From NCBI GenBank assembly GCA_041499035.1, contig JBGQJK010000021.1, positions 1 through 18,031 of the forward strand: a DNA stretch of 18,031 nt, in the 5' to 3' direction. This document shows positions 1 through 6,357 of the stretch, in pieces. Position numbers and translations under genes: made by a program. Below the pieces are notes generated by a model. The model had not been told where the DNA came from, made no database searches, and saw only the letters and a program-made list of their open reading frames with translations. The stretch is from DATFUL01 sp041499035 (lineage in GTDB: Bacteria; Patescibacteriota; Microgenomatia; UBA8517). Every line of letters begins with the position of its first letter. Positions within the stretch are counted from its first letter, which is position 1.

Positions 1-34
1 TGCCAGCAGGCAGTGCCAAGCTAAATCAATAACT

Positions 35-1345
35 ATGCAAAACAAAAATATAATTTCCGAACTAATTAAAAGGGAGGAAACTAGACAACGCGACACGCTT
101 ATGATGATACCGTCGGAGAATTATGCTTCAAAAGCGGTGCGGGAAGCGGTTGGATCGGTTTTAATGAATAAGTACTCCGAGGGCTATCCGCACAAACGTT
201 ACTATCAAGGCAACGCCGTTGCCGATCAGGTTGAAGATCTGGCAATCGGGCTGGCAAAAAAACTTTTTAAAGTCCCGCATGTAAACGTTCAGCCATACTC
301 GGGTTCCCCGGCAAACGCTGCGATTCTTTTTGCGATTTTAAATCATGGGGATAAAATTATGGGCTTAAAACTAAGTAGCGGTGGGCATTTGACTCACGGA
401 CACCCCGACATCACTTTTTCCGGCAAATACTTCAAGTCTGTCCAATTCGGCACAAAAGATGACGGGATTATTGACTACGATGAGGTTGAAAAATTAGCCA
501 GGAAGGAAAAGCCGAAGTTGATGATAATAGGTACAACCGCATATCCGCTTATTTTTAACTGGAAACGGCTTCGGGAAATTGCCGATTCAATTGGGGCTTG
601 GTTGGTGACTGACGTATCGCACGTTTCGGGTATGATTTTGGCAGGGAGTTACCCGTCTCCCGTTCCATTTGCGGATGTTGTGATGACGACAACCCACAAA
701 ACTCTAAGAGGACCAAGGGGTGCCATGATTTTAGTTACGGATAGGGGGCTCGAGCGCGATCCTGAGCTTGCATCAAAGATAGACAGGGCAGTTTTTCCGG
801 GTCTCCAGGGCGGGCCGCATGACAATACCACAGCAGGTTTAGCACAAGCCCTAATGGAAGCCGGAACGCCTGCTTTTAAATCATACGGTAAACAGATTGT
901 TAAAAATGCAAAGCTGCTTGCCAGTGAACTTAAAAGAGGTGGGTTGACTTTGGTGTCAGGTGGAACCGAGTGTCATCTGATTGTAGTAGACCTAAGGCCA
1001 ATTGGCCTATCCGGTAATGTTGTTGCGGAGGCACTCGAAACGGCGGGGATAGTGGTAAATAGAAATTCGGTACCAAATGATCCGGCGCCGCCGTTTATTC
1101 CTTCCGGAGTACGCCTGGGAACTCCGGGTGTAACAACCAGAGGAATGAAAGAACCTGAGATGAAGCAAATTGCCAAGTGGACTCTTTCCGTTATTGACCA
1201 TGTTAAAAAGGAACGGATTCCAATGGACAAAGACGAAAGGATAAAATTCATGAAGTCTTTCCGTTCAAAACTACCTAAAGACAAATTTCTCCTCGGAATT
1301 GCTTCAGAGGTAAAATCGCTTTGCAAAAAATTTCCAACTCCCTAA
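35..1345 (+). CDS. glyA: Serine hydroxymethyltransferase
   Basis: Cytosolic PLP enzyme that moves the serine hydroxymethyl group to tetrahydrofolate, giving glycine and 5,10-methylene-THF. The 436 residues are close to the usual 415-430. Visible family motifs are SENYAS (27-32), the YSEGYPHKRYYQGN block (47-60), QPYSG near 86-90, GGHLTHG near 116-122, and the PLP-lysine motif TTTHKTLRGPRG with K222 as the Schiff-base lysine. D193 in DVSHVSG is the expected PLP-N1 aspartate; the usual form is DxAHIAG, so the neighbouring alanine and isoleucine are replaced here by serine and valine. The ATG at 35 gives the normal N-terminus. No Shine-Dalgarno is visible. The gene is followed after 22 bases by folD, the next step of the one-carbon cycle. 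The 34 bases before it hold nothing I recognise. Identification is secure. Confidence 0.97.
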   Translation: MQNKNIISELIKREETRQRDTLMMIPSENYASKAVREAVGSVLMNKYSEGYPHKRYYQGNAVADQVEDLAIGLAKKLFKVPHVNVQPYSGSPANAAILFAILNHGDKIMGLKLSSGGHLTHGHPDITFSGKYFKSVQFGTKDDGIIDYDEVEKLARKEKPKLMIIGTTAYPLIFNWKRLREIADSIGAWLVTDVSHVSGMILAGSYPSPVPFADVVMTTTHKTLRGPRGAMILVTDRGLERDPELASKIDRAVFPGLQGGPHDNTTAGLAQALMEAGTPAFKSYGKQIVKNAKLLASELKRGGLTLVSGGTECHLIVVDLRPIGLSGNVVAEALETAGIVVNRNSVPNDPAPPFIPSGVRLGTPGVTTRGMKEPEMKQIAKWTLSVIDHVKKERIPMDKDERIKFMKSFRSKLPKDKFLLGIASEVKSLCKKFPTP

Positions 1346-1353
1346 AAAGGCTG

Positions 1354-1359
1354 TATAAT
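1354..1359 (+). promoter_or_regulatory. -10 box TATAAT before folD
   Basis: A perfect TATAAT lies in the 22-base glyA-folD gap. Eight bases separate it from the ATG at 1368, so transcription would start at or next to the start codon. No convincing -35 is seen 17 bases upstream. The spacing matches that of other genes in the window. Confidence 0.55.
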
Positions 1360-1367
1360 TGGCCAAT

Positions 1368-2165
1368 ATGGCAATAATTTTTGACGGCAGGGAGTTTGCG
1401 GCGGAAAAAGAAGCGACTCTCCAGGTCCGGGTATTGGGCCTTAAAAGCCGCGGGGTTTTCCCCAAACTTGCATCAATTCTTGTTGGGAATGATCCCGCCA
1501 GCACTCTTTACATCAATCTAAAGAAAAAGGCGGCGGAACGGATTGGCGCTGAAGTTGATGTTTATCTAATCAAGGAAAAGTCTGACATTCACGACCTTCT
1601 TCTTCTCATAAAAACATTAAACGGGGATAAAACTGTGCATGGAATTATGGTTCAAATGCCGATTCCCGGAAAACTGGGAAAGGCGTCCGATAAAATAATT
1701 AAAGCCATCAATCCGGACAAAGACGTAGACGGCTTAAGGGCCGGTAGCCGTTTCCTGCACCCAACCAGCAAAGCAGTGTTTGATATTTTGAAAGAAGCTG
1801 AAAAAGTGCTGGATCGCAAGATGGATTCCGTTTGTGTGGTTGGCGCATTCGGCATGGTCGGCGTCCCGCTTGTTAAAGAGTTGAAAGAAGAAGGTTACAA
1901 AGTAACTGAATGCGGGAGCAAAACCGGGGACATTACGCCAAAAACCCTGGCGGCCGATGTGGTCGTAAGCGTGACGGGAGTTCCCGGACTGATAATGGAT
2001 GAAATGATAAAGTCCGAGGCGGTTGTAATTGATGTAGGCTCTCCCAGAGGGGACGTAGATGCGGCCGGAGTTGTCAAAAAAGCCAGCTTTATCACGCCTG
2101 TCCCGGGTGGTGTCGGCCCGGTGACAATCTCCTGCCTACTTGAAAACCTTATTAACGCCTGTTAG
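1368..2165 (+). CDS. folD: Methylenetetrahydrofolate dehydrogenase/cyclohydrolase
   Basis: Bifunctional FolD converts 5,10-methylene-THF, the product of the adjacent GlyA, to 10-formyl-THF. The catalytic pair Y48/K52 (YINLK) and D121 (NPDKDVDGL) match E. coli Y50, K54 and D121. VQMPIP, and TPVPGGVGPVTI near 243-254, are diagnostic. The nucleotide motif, normally GRSxxVG, reads GAFGMVG (159-165), so the Arg-Ser pair often involved in NADP contact is missing. The start is set at ATG 1368 (265 residues). A TTG at 1359 would add three residues, but it overlaps the TATAAT box and is less likely. The protein is slightly shorter than the usual 280-290. Function is secure; cofactor preference is open. 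Confidence 0.94.
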   Translation: MAIIFDGREFAAEKEATLQVRVLGLKSRGVFPKLASILVGNDPASTLYINLKKKAAERIGAEVDVYLIKEKSDIHDLLLLIKTLNGDKTVHGIMVQMPIPGKLGKASDKIIKAINPDKDVDGLRAGSRFLHPTSKAVFDILKEAEKVLDRKMDSVCVVGAFGMVGVPLVKELKEEGYKVTECGSKTGDITPKTLAADVVVSVTGVPGLIMDEMIKSEAVVIDVGSPRGDVDAAGVVKKASFITPVPGGVGPVTISCLLENLINAC

Positions 2166-2168
2166 AAT
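2140..2168 (+). promoter_or_regulatory. Promoter of rpsB-tsf-frr
   Basis: TTGAAA (2140-2145), a 17-base spacer and TAGAAT (2163-2168), with an extended -10 TG at 2160-2161. Each hexamer matches consensus at five of six positions. This is the best sigma-70-like promoter in the window. It overlaps the 3' end of folD, whose stop is TAG at 2163-2165. The expected transcription start is near 2174-2176, leaving a leader of about 92 nt before rpsB. Confidence 0.75.
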
Positions 2169-2174
2169 ACACAG

Positions 2175-2266
2175 ACACACGCAGGTTATGCTTCCTGGAT
2201 AACTTCCAACTTGCGGCGGACTAAGGAAGCTCGGATAATTTACAACTATCAATTTTCAATTTACAA
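2175..2266 (+). promoter_or_regulatory. Candidate structured rpsB leader
   Basis: This is the longest untranslated leader predicted here. CGCAG (2180-2184) can pair with TTGCG (2211-2215), and GTTAT (2185-2189) with ATAAC (2199-2203), leaving apical loop 2190-2198. Loop bases GCTTCCT (2190-2196) are perfectly complementary to AGGAAGC (2224-2230), which would form a pseudoknot. A second CTTCC (2203-2207) could compete for GGAAG (2225-2229). The last 30 bases are A/T-rich and unstructured, with no Shine-Dalgarno. S2 autoregulation through the rpsB leader is known in other bacteria; a link to this structure is inference. Confidence 0.45.
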
Positions 2267-2968
2267 ATGGGAAAAACAACTGTTTCACTCGAAGACTTAT
2301 TAAATTCCGGGGCTCATTTCGGCCACCAGACTAAAAGGTGGAACCCAAAAATGGGCGAATATCTCTATGGCTCCGATAATGGCGTTCATGTTTTTGATCT
2401 CACGAAAACCAAGCCCATGCTGGAGGAAGCTTTGGAGTTTCTGGCAAAGTCCGCGAAAGAAGGCAAAACAATTCTTATCCTTGGAACCAAAAAACAGATT
2501 AAAGACAAAGTTGCCGAGGTAGGAGAGGCTCTTGGAATTCCTTACGTTAACGAACGCTGGCTCGGTGGCACCATCTCCAATTTTCCTCAGATGCAGAGAT
2601 CCCTCAAGAAAATGGAAGAAATGGCCGAAAACGTTACATCCGGTTTTTACAATAAATATACCAAGAAGGAAAGACTTTTGATTGATAGGGAAATTACACG
2701 TCTTGAGCGGTTTTTCGGCGGCATTAAAAACCTCAAAAGCGTTCCCGATATTTTATTTGTAATTGACACAAAGCGTGAAGCCGGCGCGGTTTATGAGGCA
2801 AATGCTAAAGGTGTTAAAGTGGTCGGTATTGTAGACAGCAACAGCGATCCAGATTTGGTAGACTTTCCTATTCCTATGAATGATGATGCTTCAAAAGCTC
2901 TCGAGTATGTTTTAGACTTAGTCAAGGAAGCGGTTGGACCCGCCAAAAAGAATGTCAAAAAAGATTGA
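2267..2968 (+). CDS. rpsB: 30S ribosomal protein S2
   Basis: Small-subunit protein S2, needed for late 30S assembly and mRNA binding. The 233 residues match the family (about 230-250). Characteristic segments are GAHFGHQTKRWNPKM near 15-29, the GVHVFDLTKT stretch near 39-48 and NERWLGGTISNF near 94-105. The C-terminus ends in a lysine-rich tail. It is first in an rpsB-tsf-frr operon with its own promoter and leader. Its last 17 bases overlap the start of tsf, so the two are probably translationally coupled. No Shine-Dalgarno precedes the ATG; the upstream 30 bases are A/T-rich, which fits initiation in unstructured RNA. Identification is secure. Confidence 0.97.
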   Translation: MGKTTVSLEDLLNSGAHFGHQTKRWNPKMGEYLYGSDNGVHVFDLTKTKPMLEEALEFLAKSAKEGKTILILGTKKQIKDKVAEVGEALGIPYVNERWLGGTISNFPQMQRSLKKMEEMAENVTSGFYNKYTKKERLLIDREITRLERFFGGIKNLKSVPDILFVIDTKREAGAVYEANAKGVKVVGIVDSNSDPDLVDFPIPMNDDASKALEYVLDLVKEAVGPAKKNVKKD

Positions 2969-3407
2969 TATAGCTCAAATCAAAAGACTAAGGGAAGAGA
3001 CCGGGGTGGCAATTATCCGGATCCGCGAAGTGTTGGAAGATGTTAAAGGAAACGAGAAAAAAGCTCTTGTCATCCTCAAAAAAGAGGGTTTGGAGAAGGC
3101 AGAAAAGCGTGAGGGTCGGGAAACCGGTCAGGGAAAAATCTTCGTATATTCTCATCACACAGGCAAAGTTGTAGGAATAGTTGAACTTCTTTGCGAGACC
3201 GACTTTGTTGCCAAAAATGAATTGTTTGAAGCCTTGGGCAAAGACTTGGCTATGCAGGCTGCCTCGATGGGACCCCAAAAATTTGAAGATCAAGACTTTA
3301 TAAAAGACGGCAGCAAGAAAATAAAGGATTTGGTAAAAGAATTAATTGCAAAAACGGGTGAAAATGTTAAGCTAGGGAGAGTTCAACAGCTTGAGCTCGG
3401 AAAATAA
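2952..3407 (+). CDS. tsf: Elongation factor Ts, compact form
   Basis: Guanine-nucleotide exchange factor for EF-Tu. The N-terminal UBA-like domain (1-50) carries LREETGVAIIRIREVLED, the family's usual TGAG/TGVG-type region but with alanine at position 20. The core signature CETDFVAKNELF (81-92) contains the TDFVA loop that contacts EF-Tu. The length is 151 residues, against about 280-295 in E. coli-type and near 196 in Thermus-type EF-Ts, so only one core subdomain is present. ATG 2952 is chosen: it begins MSKKIDIAQIKRLR, the normal N-terminus. A TTG at 2934 would add six residues inside rpsB with no family support. It overlaps rpsB by 17 bases and frr by one (TAATG). Confidence 0.93.
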   Translation: MSKKIDIAQIKRLREETGVAIIRIREVLEDVKGNEKKALVILKKEGLEKAEKREGRETGQGKIFVYSHHTGKVVGIVELLCETDFVAKNELFEALGKDLAMQAASMGPQKFEDQDFIKDGSKKIKDLVKELIAKTGENVKLGRVQQLELGK

Positions 3408-3961
3408 TGGATGAGGCTTCGATAACTTCAAAAATGCAATCTGCGGTTAATGTGCTGGCGGGAGATATTGCGGGGATAAGAACAGGTAGAGCGTCCCCAG
3501 CGCTTGTAGAAAATATAATCGTGCCGGCTTACGGTGGAACCCAACACTTAAGGGTGATGGAGGTTGCAAGCATTTCCGCAACGGATCCTACCCAAATAGT
3601 AATTTCTCCTTGGGACAAAAGCATAATCGGAGATATCAGGAAGGGAATAATGGAAGCCAACGTAGGAATGAACCCATCAATTGACGGAGAAGTTATCCGC
3701 ATTGTTATTCCGCCTTTAACTACAGAGGACAGGGAGAAATATGTAAAAATTCTTTCCGGTAAACTGGAAAGCGGAAAAGTGATGGTCCGGCAGGTTAGGG
3801 CTGATGAAATGCACGAGATCAAAAAGAAATTTGAAGCTAAAGAAATTACGGAAGATGACAAGTTCGGTTCAGAGAAAAAGCTTCAGGAACTGACTGACTT
3901 ATTCATAGGGAAAATTGAAGAGATGGGGGAAAAGAAAAAACAGGAACTTCTGCAAATTTAA
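3407..3961 (+). CDS. frr: Ribosome recycling factor
   Basis: RRF splits post-termination ribosomes together with EF-G. The 184 residues are the standard length. Typical segments are GDIAGIRTGRASPALVENI near 19-37, the ISPWDK block near 66-71, IPPLTTEDREKYVK near 103-116 and the C-terminal helix with KKKQELLQI. Its ATG shares one base with the tsf stop (TAATG), implying reinitiation. In many bacteria pyrH (UMP kinase) lies between tsf and frr; here it is absent. There is no Shine-Dalgarno. Identification is secure. Confidence 0.97.
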   Translation: MDEASITSKMQSAVNVLAGDIAGIRTGRASPALVENIIVPAYGGTQHLRVMEVASISATDPTQIVISPWDKSIIGDIRKGIMEANVGMNPSIDGEVIRIVIPPLTTEDREKYVKILSGKLESGKVMVRQVRADEMHEIKKKFEAKEITEDDKFGSEKKLQELTDLFIGKIEEMGEKKKQELLQI

Positions 3962-3987
3962 CCCTACATTCAATATTCAATATACTA

Positions 3988-3993
3988 TATACT
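3988..3993 (+). promoter_or_regulatory. -10-like TATACT before rseP
   Basis: The 39-base frr-rseP gap is A/T-rich and holds two TATACT hexamers (3981-3986 and 3988-3993). The second ends seven bases before the ATG at 4001, the spacing of the predicted leaderless starts. No strong -35 is evident. Confidence 0.4.
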
Positions 3994-4000
3994 TTTAGCT

Positions 4001-5110
4001 ATGTTTTCGATGATATTCTACGGACTCGGAATTCTTCTAGTTCTTTCAATTCTCATTATTATCCATGAACTCGGGCATTTTTTGGTTGCCAAAAAGTCGG
4101 GGGTCTGGGTTGAAGAATTCGGTTTTGGCTTACCACCCCGTTTACTTAGTAAGAAAGTCGGAGAGACAATCTATTCGTTAAACTGGCTACCTTTTGGCGG
4201 ATTTGTAAGGCTTCATGGCGAGCAAACCGACGAAGGAATTTCCGATCCCAGGAGGGCATTTTTGGGAAAAAATAAAAGAACGCGGGCTGCAATCATCTTG
4301 GCAGGTATTGTAATGAATTTACTTCTCGGGCTTTTGTGTTTTGGAATAGTTTATTCATTCCTCGGAATTCCAAAGGAGCAGGATTTTGTTCAGATAGTTG
4401 ACGTTGCCAAAGACTCACCTGCCGCTACAGCCGGCTTAGCTGTCAATGATGTTGTTGTCTCATTTAACAAAAGACCCGTCATTAAGTCGGGTGATTTTAC
4501 CAATTTGACGAAGGAAAATGCCGGTAAGTTGGTCACTGTGGTTGTAAAAAGAGGATCGCAAACTTTAAATTACAATATAACTTTAAGAAGCAATCCAACT
4601 GATCAAAAATCATTTTTGGGCATCGTAGTAACTTCCGAAACTACTTATTACCCGCCGGTCTGGCAGCGGCCTTTTTATGGCGCCTACTACGGAACAATTG
4701 CTTCCTACAATACCACGATAGCGGTTGTATCGGGGTTGTTCGGCACTTTTTCCCAGATAGGCCACGGGCAGGTTCCCCAAGACACGGTGGGACCGGTCGG
4801 CATTTTTGCCATCATCTATTTTGTCCTTAAACAAGGGATAGTCCCAATACTTAACTTAATGGGGCTTATTTCAATCAACCTGGCGGTACTCAACATTCTG
4901 CCTATTCCGGCGCTTGACGGCGGAAGACTGCTTTTTATCGGAATCGAGGCTGTTTTTGGCAGAAAAGTCGTTCCGAAGGTTGAAGCAGCATTCCATTCCG
5001 CAGGTTTTGTTTTTCTCCTCGCCTTAATTGTAATAATTTCCTTCTTTGATATACGGAGAGTTATCTCCGCAGGAGGATTTACAGGCTTCATTAATTCGTT
5101 CTCCAAATGA
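4001..5110 (+). CDS. rseP: RIP metalloprotease, site-2 protease family
   Basis: Intramembrane zinc metalloprotease of the RseP/S2P (M50B) family; in other bacteria it cleaves anti-sigma factors or remnant signal peptides. The first membrane helix (about 5-30) holds HELGH (22-26), giving two zinc ligands and the catalytic Glu. A membrane segment follows near 100-122, then a single PDZ-like domain (about 128-200). The second active-site motif NILPIPALDGGRL near 300-312 supplies the third ligand (Asp). A last helix lies near 330-350. The 369 residues match the one-PDZ form; E. coli RseP has two PDZ domains and about 450 residues. The stop TGA (5108-5110) is part of the proS promoter element. The family is secure; the substrate is unknown. 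Confidence 0.92.
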   Translation: MFSMIFYGLGILLVLSILIIIHELGHFLVAKKSGVWVEEFGFGLPPRLLSKKVGETIYSLNWLPFGGFVRLHGEQTDEGISDPRRAFLGKNKRTRAAIILAGIVMNLLLGLLCFGIVYSFLGIPKEQDFVQIVDVAKDSPAATAGLAVNDVVVSFNKRPVIKSGDFTNLTKENAGKLVTVVVKRGSQTLNYNITLRSNPTDQKSFLGIVVTSETTYYPPVWQRPFYGAYYGTIASYNTTIAVVSGLFGTFSQIGHGQVPQDTVGPVGIFAIIYFVLKQGIVPILNLMGLISINLAVLNILPIPALDGGRLLFIGIEAVFGRKVVPKVEAAFHSAGFVFLLALIVIISFFDIRRVISAGGFTGFINSFSK

Positions 5111-5118
5111 TACAATAG
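5108..5118 (+). promoter_or_regulatory. Extended -10 element before proS
   Basis: TGATACAATAG contains an extended -10 (TG, one base, TACAAT at 5111-5116). Eight bases separate TACAAT from the proS ATG at 5125. The same 11 bases recur at the same distance before cysS (14813-14823). The TGA is also the rseP stop codon. Confidence 0.55.
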
Positions 5119-5124
5119 CTTTGT

Positions 5125-6357
5125 ATGCGGCAGACCGATCTTTTTCCTAAAAAAACACTTAGAGAGGCACCCAAAGATGCCGAAACGGTTAATCACCAAC
5201 TCTTGGTGAGAGCGGGTTATGTCAGGCAGCTTATGGCGGGTGTTTATACATATCTTCCCTTGGGGCTAAAGGTTCTAAACAAAATCTCCCAGATAGTCAG
5301 GGAAGAAATGGACGAGCTTGGCGGCAAAGAAGTTTTGATGCCTCTGATGCATCCGGCTTTAAACTGGAAGCAAACCGGCGGCTGGGACCACATTGATGTG
5401 CTTTTTAAAGTCAAAAGCCGTACAAAAAAAGATTACGCATTGGCCCAGAGCCACGAAGAAGTCGTAACCCCATTGGCCAAAGAATTTATTCACAGCTATA
5501 AAGACCTGCCGCTTTCCATTTATCACATTCAATGGAAATTTAGAGACGAGTTAAGGAGTAAGTCGGGGATCCTGAGGGGCCGGGAGTTTTTGATGAAAGA
5601 TTTATATAGTTGGCATATAAATCAGAAAGATTTCGACGAGTTCTACGGCAAAGCCAAGCTGTCATATTTAAAAATATTTAAAAGGTTGGGCCTGACGGCA
5701 AAAGTTACCGAGGCTTCCGGGGGGGGCTTTTCCGAGAAAATATCGTATGAGTTTGAGGTGTTGACCGATGCGGGGGAAGCAAATATTCTCTTTTGTGATA
5801 ATTGTGATTTCTGTGTAAATACGGACGATATCGATAAATACAAAGCGGGAGATATGTGCCCCCGTTGTAAAAAGGATAATCTCAAACCTGCCAAAGCTTC
5901 AGAGGTGGGTAATGTTTTTGACTTGGGTGAAAAATATACACGGGCTTTCAACTTTATCATCACTAATGACAAAGGTGCGCAGGTATATCCGATAATGGGC
6001 TGCTATGGAATAGGAATAAGTAGGACGATGGGCGTGATTGTGGAAAAGTTTCATGACGGCCGGGGTATAATCTGGCCTAAAAGCGTTGCCCCTTTTGATG
6101 TTCACTTGCTTGAACTTCCCGGTGCGAAAAATGCAGAGAGTGTTTACAAAAATCTTAAAAAACTGGGAATTGATGTGCTTTGGGATGACCGGGATCTGAG
6201 CGCCGGGGAGAAATTTGCCGATTCGGACTTGATCGGAATACCAGTCCGTCTTGTCGTTTCCGCCAAAACAGGGGACGAAATTGAATGGAAAGAAAGGGAT
6301 TCTCAAAAGTCGGAAAATTTATCCTTTAACGAGGCAATTAAAAAGCTCCAAAAATAA
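5125..6357 (+). CDS. proS: Prolyl-tRNA synthetase lacking the INS editing domain
   Basis: Class II synthetase that charges tRNA-Pro in the cytosol. The N-terminus RQTDLFPKKTLREAPKDAE and RAGYVRQLMAGVYTYLPLG (29-47) are typical. Motif 2 lies near 134-164 (WKFRDELRSKSGILRGREF). Motif 3 is GCYGIGISRTMGVI (292-305). The anticodon-binding domain occupies about 325-410. The length is 410 residues against about 570 for E. coli ProRS. The roughly 180-residue INS domain that deacylates Ala-tRNA-Pro is absent. In its place are C224, C227 and C230 followed by C245 and C248, which may form a small zinc ribbon. Its stop abuts the glmS stop with no spacer. Identification is secure. Confidence 0.96.
   Translation: MRQTDLFPKKTLREAPKDAETVNHQLLVRAGYVRQLMAGVYTYLPLGLKVLNKISQIVREEMDELGGKEVLMPLMHPALNWKQTGGWDHIDVLFKVKSRTKKDYALAQSHEEVVTPLAKEFIHSYKDLPLSIYHIQWKFRDELRSKSGILRGREFLMKDLYSWHINQKDFDEFYGKAKLSYLKIFKRLGLTAKVTEASGGGFSEKISYEFEVLTDAGEANILFCDNCDFCVNTDDIDKYKAGDMCPRCKKDNLKPAKASEVGNVFDLGEKYTRAFNFIITNDKGAQVYPIMGCYGIGISRTMGVIVEKFHDGRGIIWPKSVAPFDVHLLELPGAKNAESVYKNLKKLGIDVLWDDRDLSAGEKFADSDLIGIPVRLVVSAKTGDEIEWKERDSQKSENLSFNEAIKKLQK

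Noticed and set aside
2934..2951. TTG start extending EF-Ts by six residues
   Set aside because: The added residues are rpsB sequence in another frame; the ATG at 2952 gives the normal EF-Ts N-terminus.
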